From an uncultured Pirellulaceae bacterium (GTDB lineage Bacteria; Planctomycetota; Planctomycetia; Pirellulales; Pirellulaceae): 42,468 nt of DNA. Made by a program: the position numbers and the translations under genes. The first letter of the stretch is position 1; each line of letters opens with the position of its first letter. The stretch is from assembly GCA_937941455.1 (NCBI GenBank), contig CALDHM010000056.1, forward strand, positions 1-42,468, in the 5' to 3' direction. Of this stretch, positions 36,445 to 42,468 are shown one piece after another. The notes beneath the pieces were generated by a model that made no database searches, was not told where the DNA came from, and saw nothing but the letters and a program-made list of their open reading frames with translations.

Positions 36445-36513
36445 GAGTCTATCCCAAAACCCACAGCACCTGTAACCCGAAGCGTGAGCGAGGGCCGCTT
36501 TTGGGATAGGCTC
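36445..36513. repeat. 69-bp palindromic repeat with ACCCGAAGCGTGAGCGAGG core
   Basis: GAGTCTATCCCAAAA (36445-36459) pairs with TTTTGGGATAGGCTC (36499-36513), 14 of 15 positions. The core between the arms reads TAACCCGAAGCGTGAGCGAGG, which I recall as abundant intergenic sequence in planctomycetes. A relative of the core, reversed, appears at about 38896-38911. Confidence 0.7.
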
Positions 36514-36645
36514 GCGCGGCTTCTTGCGCAGTAACTTGACGCTGCGCAGGATCGGGTTTATTCTCGACGGACGGTGTGAGTCGACAATCGATCGGCGCGC
36601 GCCGCCCAGTTGAGATTTGTCTGTTACTTGCTGGTTTCGCTGAGG

Positions 36646-38808
36646 ATGCCGTTTGTGTTCACGTCAAGATGTCTCTTGGGCCTGATCGCGGCCCTGATCA
36701 TGCTAGGTGGTGGATTGGCAACAGGTCAAGGTTTAAAGTACCCGGCGTCGAAAACCGTCGATCAAGTGGATGAGTATTTCGGCAAGCGCGTCGCTGATCC
36801 CTACCGTTGGCTCGAAGATGACGTACGGGTGTCGCCCGAGGTCGAGGCTTGGGTCGCAGCGCAGAATGCCGTCACGTTTGGTTACTTGGAAACTCTCCCC
36901 TACCGCGAAGAGATCAAGCGGCGTTTGACGAAGCTGTGGGACTTCGAAAAATACGGCGTCCCATCGAAAGAGGGCGATTATTACTACTTCGCCAAAAACG
37001 ATGGCCTGCAAAATCAGTTCGTGATCTATCAACTCCGGTCACTGGATGGCGAGCCGAAGGTGTTTCTCGATCCGAATCAATGGTCGGCTGACGGGACGGT
37101 TGCCTTGGGAAGTATGTCCTTCAGTCACGACGGAAAGATTGTTGCCTATTCATTTTCGGAAGGTGGCTCGGACTGGATGACTTGGAAGGTCATGAATGCC
37201 GAAACCGGCGAATTGTTGCCCGATGAGATCCGCTGGACGAAGTTCACCAATGCGTCATGGTCGGCCGACAACCAAGGCTTTTTTTACAGCGCCTATGACC
37301 CTCCGGCTGAGGGCGCTGCCTTTCAAAGCCTGAATTTGAACCAGAAGGTCTACTACCATCGGCTCGGAACGAAACAAACCGATGATCAATTGATCCTTGC
37401 CGATCCGGCCAATCCGGAGTGGGGCTTCAATGCCGAAGTGACCGAGGATGGACGCTTCTTGATCGTCACCACCTGGAAAGGGACCGACGACAAGTACCGT
37501 ATCCTCTACCGAGACTTACGCCAACCGGCGACCGATTTCGTGACCCTGGTCGACAACTTCGATCAGGAATACACCTTCATCGGCAACGAAAGAGGTCAGC
37601 TCTACTTCAAGACTGACAAGAACGCGCCCAATCGCGCGATTGTAGCGATCGATATCGACGCGGCACAACCGACATGGACAACAATCGTCCCCGAGGCGGA
37701 GGAGACGTTGACAGCTGCAGGTATGGTTGGGAATCTGCTGTTCACGGAGTATCTCAAAGATGCGGTGACCCTTGTACGCATTTTTCAGCTCAATGGACAA
37801 CACGTTCGCGATGTCGCGCTCCCCGGAATCGGCACCGCATCGGGTTTTTCGGGCAAACGGTCCGATCGTGAAACGTTCTATTCGTTCTCCAGCTTCAATC
37901 GGCCATCCAGCATTTACCGCTACGATCTGGCCACCGGTGAGAGCACTCTTTGGCGCGAATCGGCCGTGGATTTTCGCCCTGATGATTATGTGGTCTCTCA
38001 AGTTTTCTACACGAGCAAGGATGGGACGCGCGTCCCGATGTTCATCGCCCATAAACAAGGTCTGCAACTCAACCGCAAGAACCCGACGTTGCTGTACGGT
38101 TACGGTGGATTCAACATTTCTTTGACGCCGACCTTCTCCGTGTCGCGTCTGCAATGGATGGAAATGGGGGGTGTCTTCGCCATGCCAAATCTGCGTGGGG
38201 GGGGCGAATATGGCGAACGTTGGCATAAGGCGGGGACAAAAACCAACAAGCAGAACGTGTTCGATGATTTCATCGCCGCGGCGGAATGGTTGATCGCCAA
38301 TGGATACACCAGCCCCGAGCGCTTGGGGATCCAAGGTGGCAGCAATGGCGGTCTGCTGGTAGGAGCGTGCATGACTCAACGGCCCGATCTGTTCGGGGCC
38401 TGTCTACCCGCTGTGGGAGTGATGGACATGCTTCGCTTTCAAGAATTCACCGCGGGCCGATTTTGGGTTGATGATTACGGTAGTAGCCGCAATTCGCCCG
38501 AGGAGTTTGCCGCGCTCTATGCTTATTCCCCTTACCACAACCTGCGGGATGGCGTTCTCTATCCGCCAACGCTCATCACCACGGCGGATCACGACGATCG
38601 CGTTGTGCCTGGACATAGTTTCAAGTTCGCCGCGCGGCTGCAAGCCGCGCATGCGGGGGACCAACCGGTGTTGATCCGTATCGATACCAAGGCCGGTCAT
38701 GGCGCGGGCAAACCAACCGCTAAACTGATCGACGAGGCGACTGACCTGTGGGCCTTCTTGGTAAAACATCTGGGAATGACGCCGTATTTTCCGGACAGCA
38801 GGCAATGA
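36646..38808 (+). CDS. secreted prolyl oligopeptidase (S9A family)
   Basis: 720 aa from the ATG at 36646. Alternatives are a TTG at 36610 and a GTG at 36655; the GTG has GAGG at better spacing. A signal peptide (CLLGLIAALIMLGGGLATGQG) predicts export. Serine endopeptidase cleaving after proline in short peptides. The N-terminal YPASKTVDQVDEYFG...DPYRWLEDD block and the seven-bladed propeller region (about 75-450) precede the hydrolase domain, with LLYGYGGFNIS, the nucleophile Ser566 in QGGSNGG, an Asp in TADHDDRVVP and a His in KAGHGAG. All triad elements are present. It converges on glyA with 129 bases between stops. Confidence 0.95.
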   Translation: MPFVFTSRCLLGLIAALIMLGGGLATGQGLKYPASKTVDQVDEYFGKRVADPYRWLEDDVRVSPEVEAWVAAQNAVTFGYLETLPYREEIKRRLTKLWDFEKYGVPSKEGDYYYFAKNDGLQNQFVIYQLRSLDGEPKVFLDPNQWSADGTVALGSMSFSHDGKIVAYSFSEGGSDWMTWKVMNAETGELLPDEIRWTKFTNASWSADNQGFFYSAYDPPAEGAAFQSLNLNQKVYYHRLGTKQTDDQLILADPANPEWGFNAEVTEDGRFLIVTTWKGTDDKYRILYRDLRQPATDFVTLVDNFDQEYTFIGNERGQLYFKTDKNAPNRAIVAIDIDAAQPTWTTIVPEAEETLTAAGMVGNLLFTEYLKDAVTLVRIFQLNGQHVRDVALPGIGTASGFSGKRSDRETFYSFSSFNRPSSIYRYDLATGESTLWRESAVDFRPDDYVVSQVFYTSKDGTRVPMFIAHKQGLQLNRKNPTLLYGYGGFNISLTPTFSVSRLQWMEMGGVFAMPNLRGGGEYGERWHKAGTKTNKQNVFDDFIAAAEWLIANGYTSPERLGIQGGSNGGLLVGACMTQRPDLFGACLPAVGVMDMLRFQEFTAGRFWVDDYGSSRNSPEEFAALYAYSPYHNLRDGVLYPPTLITTADHDDRVVPGHSFKFAARLQAAHAGDQPVLIRIDTKAGHGAGKPTAKLIDEATDLWAFLVKHLGMTPYFPDSRQ

Positions 38809-38892
38809 CGCTCCGGCGCACTAATTTTTGCTCGTCGGCCGTTTCAACTCGCACTAGTCCTGGAAAACATTTGAAGGCTGGACCTCGACGGG

Positions 38893-38915
38893 CCGTCGCT
38901 AACGCTTCGGGCTTC
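38893..38915 (-). repeat. fragment similar to the 36445-36513 repeat core
   Basis: TCGCTAACGCTTCGGG matches the reverse complement of the core at about 36473-36491 (TCGCTCACGCTTCGGG) at 15 of 16 positions. It lies between the convergent prolyl oligopeptidase and glyA genes. Confidence 0.5.
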
Positions 38916-38937
38916 GCATCGGAAAGAACGGCGCGTT

Positions 38938-40188
38938 TTAGATTGCAATGGCTTGAGCGGGAACCGGGAAATGCTGGCAAAGATCGGAGACTTCGCCGCG
39001 GATCCGGGTAAGCACCGCTTCGTCTCCTGAGTTCTTAAGAACCGTCAGAATCCAGCGGCCAATCGTTTCCATTTGATTGGGGCCCATGCCGCGGGTGGTC
39101 AGGGCAGGGGTACCGATACGGATGCCACTGGGGTCCATCGGCTTGCGCAGGTCGTAAGGGATCATGTTTTTGTTGACGGTAATACCGCAACGATCGAGGA
39201 CTTCCTCGGCTTGTTTGCCACCGATGCCGAAGGGGGTCACGTCGACGAGCATCAGATGCGTGTCGGTGCCTCCAGAAATCAAACGTAAACCGCCGGCCAT
39301 CAACGTTTCTGCCAACGTTTTGGCATTTTGGATGACGATTTTCGAGTAGGTTTTGAACTCGGGTCGGAGCGCTTCACCGAAACATACGGCTTTACCTGCG
39401 ATCACATGCATCAGCGGGCCGCCCTGACAACCCGGAAATACCATCCGGTTGACCTCTTTGGCGTAACTTTCACGCCCGATGATCAATCCTCCACGCGGTC
39501 CTCGCAAGGTCTTGTGAGTTGTGGTGGTGACAAGGTCGGCGACCTCCACCGGATTGTTGTACAGCCCCGCCGCGACGAGTCCTGCATAATGGGCCATGTC
39601 GACAAACAGTTTAGCTCCGACCTCGTCAGCGATTTCTTTGAATTTGCCATGGGGTATTTCGCGGGGATAGGCGCTGGCTCCGGCGACGATCAATTTCGGT
39701 TTGTGCTCACGCGCCAGCCGAGCGACCTGGTCGAAGTCCAGCAGATGATCCTCGCGTCGAACGCCATAGTGAATGAAGTTGTACATTTTGCCAGACACAT
39801 TCAACTTCATGCCGTGAGTCAAATGCCCGCCGTGAGCCAAATCCAGTCCGAGCACTGTCGTGCCTGGTTCGATCAGGCTCCAGTAAACAGCTTGGTTGGC
39901 TTGCGAACCGCTGTGGGGTTGCACGTTAGCGAATTGGGCACCGAACAATTGACAGGCGCGGTCGATCGCTAATTGCTCGACTTTGTCGACTACCTCGCAA
40001 CCACCATAGTATCGGCGTCCCGGATAGCCTTCGGCGTATTTATTGGTAAGCACACTGCCCACCGCTTCCATGACTGCGGGACTTGTGTAGTTCTCGCTGG
40101 CGATCATCTCCAGTCCGTCGTGTTGCCGATGCGCTTCGTCGTTGATCAGTTCAGAAATCTCGGGATCTTGGTGTGCTAGTGAATGCAT
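38938..40188 (-). CDS. glyA: serine hydroxymethyltransferase
   Basis: Interconverts serine and glycine with tetrahydrofolate and PLP; a main source of one-carbon units. I place the start at the ATG at 40188 (416 aa, the normal length); the frame runs to 40314 but the added 42 residues are not family-like. Blocks are [50 protein letters not shown], the PLP lysine in [13 protein letters not shown] near residue 230 and the C-terminal [13 protein letters not shown]. The RBS is weak (GCAGCGA). Monocistronic, with a 417-base gap to the TPR gene behind it. Confidence 0.97.
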   Translation of the reverse strand: MHSLAHQDPEISELINDEAHRQHDGLEMIASENYTSPAVMEAVGSVLTNKYAEGYPGRRYYGGCEVVDKVEQLAIDRACQLFGAQFANVQPHSGSQANQAVYWSLIEPGTTVLGLDLAHGGHLTHGMKLNVSGKMYNFIHYGVRREDHLLDFDQVARLAREHKPKLIVAGASAYPREIPHGKFKEIADEVGAKLFVDMAHYAGLVAAGLYNNPVEVADLVTTTTHKTLRGPRGGLIIGRESYAKEVNRMVFPGCQGGPLMHVIAGKAVCFGEALRPEFKTYSKIVIQNAKTLAETLMAGGLRLISGGTDTHLMLVDVTPFGIGGKQAEEVLDRCGITVNKNMIPYDLRKPMDPSGIRIGTPALTTRGMGPNQMETIGRWILTVLKNSGDEAVLTRIRGEVSDLCQHFPVPAQAIAI

Positions 40189-40605
40189 AATATCGCTGCG
40201 AAAAGGAGAATGAATCAAAGGAAATTCGTTAGTCGAATACCTCCGCTCCCACAAGTCTCGAAGAACGTGGTGTGCCGAAAGACCGTGGTGTGTGCCGCGC
40301 GTCGGCCCGTTCAATTACGATAGCAAATTCGCCATGGATATGGGGCGTATGTCGTCGGCCATGTTTGGCAAAACATCATGAATTGTCCCCATTTTTCGGC
40401 TGTTGTTCATGGTATGGGACGACGTGCCCTTCCCCGACCCTGCTGGCTGTGCCGGTTAGCCGCGGCTAGGCTTTGTGTCAAAATCCGTCAGCCGCTGGGC
40501 GTTAGCCCGCGGTTGTCGCGAAAACCGCATGCTGGCGCGTTCCGACTGATACTCTCAAGACAAAGCCTAGTAAATCGCTGATTGATTTGGCTGGGAACGC
40601 GAGAG
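40189..40605. other. intergenic region upstream of glyA
   Basis: About 415 bases with no gene. It holds the glyA promoter region and the second copy of the ~105-bp palindromic element. Confidence 0.5.
40466..40570 (+). repeat. ~105-bp palindromic element, copy 2
   Basis: CTAGGCTTTGTGTC at the left end faces GACAAAGCCTAG at the right end; inner GCGTTAGCCCGCGGTT faces AACCGC and GCTGGCGCG. It is colinear with the reverse complement of 26394-26499, including AGCCGCWGGG, TAGCCYGCG and GCGCGTT...GACTGAT. It lies between two minus-strand genes and has no ORF. Confidence 0.8.
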
Positions 40606-41295
40606 CTATGACGCGCCGGTCCATGCCAGTTCCTCTGCCAACGCGAGTTCAACGCTACGCTGGGAATGGCTAGGGCACCCAGCGAAAGTCGTACTCAGAC
40701 TGCCGATCCGGGCGCTTTGCCGACTATTCAAAGTATACTGGCCGGCTAACGACAGCCGACTTAGTCCCTCCAGGGACGACACGTTGTCTGGATTGATCGA
40801 CAGAGCTTGATCGTAAGCCGCGATCGCCTCCGCGACTCGTCCGCTCGTTTCGTAGATTTTGGCGATTTCTGTCAACGCTGCGTCGGCGAAACCCGGCTGG
40901 TTGGCTCGGGCGAGGCAAGCCAAGGCTTCCGTGAAGCGACCCTGTTCTCCATAGACACAGCCGAGTTGCAGCCAAGCCTCGATTAGGTCGCTATCTTCAT
41001 CGATCGCCATTTCTAGCAGCGTTTCCGCTCGCGTCAGCTGTCCCTTACCCCGGTAGATTTGTGCCAGTGTCAGCAGATACACCCCATGAATTTCGAGATT
41101 GATGGCGTGCTCTATGGCGGCAATGGCTTGTAACGTGTATCCCGTTTGGTACAAGACTAAACCTGTTTGATACCAAACTTCTGGATGTGTTGGGTCAAGC
41201 AGGATTGCCTGGGCTAGAGCATCAGCGGCTATACCAAGATTCCCTCGCGCCAGGGCTTGGCTTGTATCCCTCAGCAACTCGTCGGTACAACCCAT
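40606..41295 (-). CDS. tetratricopeptide repeat protein
   Basis: 229 aa with no signal peptide. About five TPR units span residues 15-190 (AADALAQAILLDPTHPEVWYQTG, then AEHALINLEI-type, AETLLEMAIDEDSDLIEAWLQ, and AIAAYDQALSINPDNVSSLEG in part). A short polar tail of about 45 residues follows. TPR folds serve as protein-binding scaffolds; no partner can be named from context. The ATG at 41295 has GGAATG upstream. Confidence 0.8.
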   Translation of the reverse strand: MGCTDELLRDTSQALARGNLGIAADALAQAILLDPTHPEVWYQTGLVLYQTGYTLQAIAAIEHAINLEIHGVYLLTLAQIYRGKGQLTRAETLLEMAIDEDSDLIEAWLQLGCVYGEQGRFTEALACLARANQPGFADAALTEIAKIYETSGRVAEAIAAYDQALSINPDNVSSLEGLSRLSLAGQYTLNSRQSARIGSLSTTFAGCPSHSQRSVELALAEELAWTGAS

Positions 41296-41510
41296 GCGTT
41301 CATTCCATGTTGAATCAACCTGGATGGCGGGTCACCCAACTGAATCCAACCGACGCCCATCCTCTCGCGACATGCGATAGGGTTGGCATCGGCGGACGAC
41401 GGGCTATTGTTTACCCTCGGTTCCGACTTGCCGCAAAATGCGAACAGAAGTGGGCTTCCGTCGGCTGACCGATGCTAGTAGTTTTCCTTGAGTTTGCTGG
41501 TTGATCCGAT

Positions 41511-41864
41511 TTACCAGCGTCGAGGCGGTCCCGGAGGCCGCGGGGGAAAATACTGGGGTGGTGCTGGAGCGTAATGGGGATGGCTGTAATACGGTGCATT
41601 CTGGTACGGGCTGGGACCCCATTGGGGGCCGTAGTAGCGAGCATCGCGGTTTCGACCCACCTCTCGCCCTACCAAGCCACCGACTACGGCTCCCGTAATG
41701 ATTCCCGTCGCCGGGCGATCGTTTTTGGCGCCAATAATCCCGCCGACAATCCCACCAATGACCGCGCCGCGGCGAGTCCCCTGGGCTTTGAAGGACTGAG
41801 CTTCCGCTGTTCCCGCACCAAGCAGAAACAATCCTGTGCCGACGATGACCGCTCTCAATAGCAT
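41511..41864 (-). CDS. small secreted glycine-zipper protein with Pro/Tyr/His-rich tail
   Basis: 117 aa. A signal peptide (residues 1-22, ending AEAQ) is followed by a glycine-zipper segment (about 32-70: RRGAVIGGIVGGIIGA ... ITGAVVGGLVGREVG) and a tail rich in Pro, Tyr and His ending PPRPPGPPRRW. Glycine zippers of this kind associate with or insert into membranes. GGAG at a good distance before the ATG supports the start. Monocistronic; the specific function is unknown. Confidence 0.85.
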   Translation of the reverse strand: MLLRAVIVGTGLFLLGAGTAEAQSFKAQGTRRGAVIGGIVGGIIGAKNDRPATGIITGAVVGGLVGREVGRNRDARYYGPQWGPSPYQNAPYYSHPHYAPAPPQYFPPRPPGPPRRW

Positions 41865-42108
41865 GATGGTTCTCCTTTGGATCCGATTGAATCAGTTCCT
41901 AATTGTTTTCCAACCGCGCGGTGGGTCAACCGCCACAGCCATATTTTCAGCCTTTTGCGATGTCCTTTCTCGCGCTGTCGGCTTGGCTATTTGGCTCACC
42001 GGGCAAAATGGATGCTATCGTCTTGACCCGTATCATGGTCCATTTCCGGCCGACTTGGGATGATTCTTCTTGCCTAGCTGCTGCCGCTTTGACGTTTCGC
42101 GACTGCCC

Positions 42109-42468
42109 CTAGATGGCATATTCTTCTCCTTGCCAATCCCGTTTCGTCCAACCGTAATCAACGAATTGGTAGCTGAAGGTGCCGTCGTCATACTGATCGA
42201 GTTGCTCATAACAAGGCGGAAAACCGTACTGCGATCCGTTCCGCCAGGCTCCCGAGGCTGCAACGCCACTTATGTACCATACGCCGCGATACTCGCAGCG
42301 ATCGCTGGCGTGCATGTGTCCGCTGAGAGTGAGCGTTCGGTCAACTACACGTGCTTTGCTTTTCGTTCGGCGCGGCGGATTTGGTCGATCGTCCAGCGGT
42401 GGGAAGGATTGCCTCGCAGCCAGATGTCGGGCAGCAAGTAGTCTAACTCGGTCGAGGTTACCGGTTCG
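42109..42468 (-). pseudogene. calcineurin-like metallophosphoesterase C-terminus, apparently frameshifted (partial)
   Basis: Two minus-strand frames abut. From the window edge to a TAG at 42345-42347, one frame reads 40 codons with strong coding-type third positions (LPDIWLRGNPSHRWTIDQIR then RAERKAKHV). In the next frame, from about 42348, sequence continues as VVDRTLTLSGHMHASDRCEY and ends at 42109 with CYEQLDQYDDGTFSYQFVDYG. The SGHMHASDR motif and the following G-V-x-Y-I-S-G block fit the final metal-binding GHxH region of calcineurin-like phosphoesterases. A -1 or +2 change at about 42345 would join them. The alternative is two separate genes, with only 68 codons from the ATG at 42315. 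Confidence 0.5.

Larger units (their letters stand above)
35505..36645. other. long gene-poor region with several repeats
   Basis: About 1.1 kb between sdhB and the prolyl oligopeptidase. It holds a GTACTC-rich cluster at 35817-35861, a related inverted block at 36250-36290 and a palindromic element at 36445-36513. One weak hypothetical frame (35801-36166) is listed separately. A further block near 36380-36405 (CTCGGTGATCCCAGGCGTTATTCG) resembles dispersed repeats I recall from Pirellulaceae. Confidence 0.5.

Noticed and set aside
40189-40314. N-terminal extension of GlyA
   Set aside because: Not family-like, and the ATG at 40188 gives the standard length.

Overview
The window reads as a chromosomal segment of a planctomycete, most likely in the Pirellulales. 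Three things suggest this: the gene families (secreted DUF1570-type protein, DcrB/PsbP-like fragment, Cys/Gly-rich secreted beta-barrel, carboxypeptidase-regulatory-like surface protein, SH3-like secreted protein, baeRF protein), the mostly monocistronic layout with long intergenic gaps, and dispersed palindromic repeats of a kind I recall from Pirellulales. This placement is inference; no rRNA or other phylogenetic marker is present. I see no tRNA, rRNA, CRISPR array, prophage or intact insertion sequence.

Layout. 1-1140: repeat-rich accessory stretch with an IS4-type transposase remnant. 1141-4354 (+): urocanate hydratase and MiaB. 4508-9529 (-): DUF1570-like secreted protein, alpha/beta hydrolase and HrpB helicase in one run. 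9930-12407 (+): orphan lipoprotein solute-binding protein, then a Cys/Gly-rich outer-membrane-type protein closed by a strong terminator. 12787-19375 (-): baeRF protein, PurQ, a long PurL with a PurS-like N-terminal region, and a class V aminotransferase. 19765-21177 (+): glutamine synthetase behind a good sigma-54 -24/-12 promoter. 21552-24208 (-): ABC exporter ATPase and permease with overlapping genes. 24442-26398 (+): truncated DcrB/PsbP-like gene and a polyprenyl-phosphate sugar-phosphate transferase. 26773-31458: three cell-envelope proteins. 31701-35504 (+): sdhCAB. 36646-38808 (+): secreted prolyl oligopeptidase. 38938-41864 (-): GlyA, a TPR protein and a glycine-zipper protein. 42109-42468 (-): a metallophosphoesterase end that appears frameshifted.

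How the genes fit together. Most of the window is core metabolism: FGAM synthesis for purines (PurL+PurQ), one-carbon supply (GlyA), nitrogen assimilation (GlnA), histidine catabolism (HutU), TCA cycle/respiration (SdhCAB) and tRNA modification (MiaB). Interspersed are envelope or secreted proteins of unknown function.

I did not find a convincing undescribed multi-gene system. The most useful leads are the sigma-54 promoter in front of glnA, a colinear pair of ~105-bp palindromic elements (one supplying the stop codon of its neighbour gene), the split large-type FGAM synthase, and the frameshifted phosphoesterase at the right edge.
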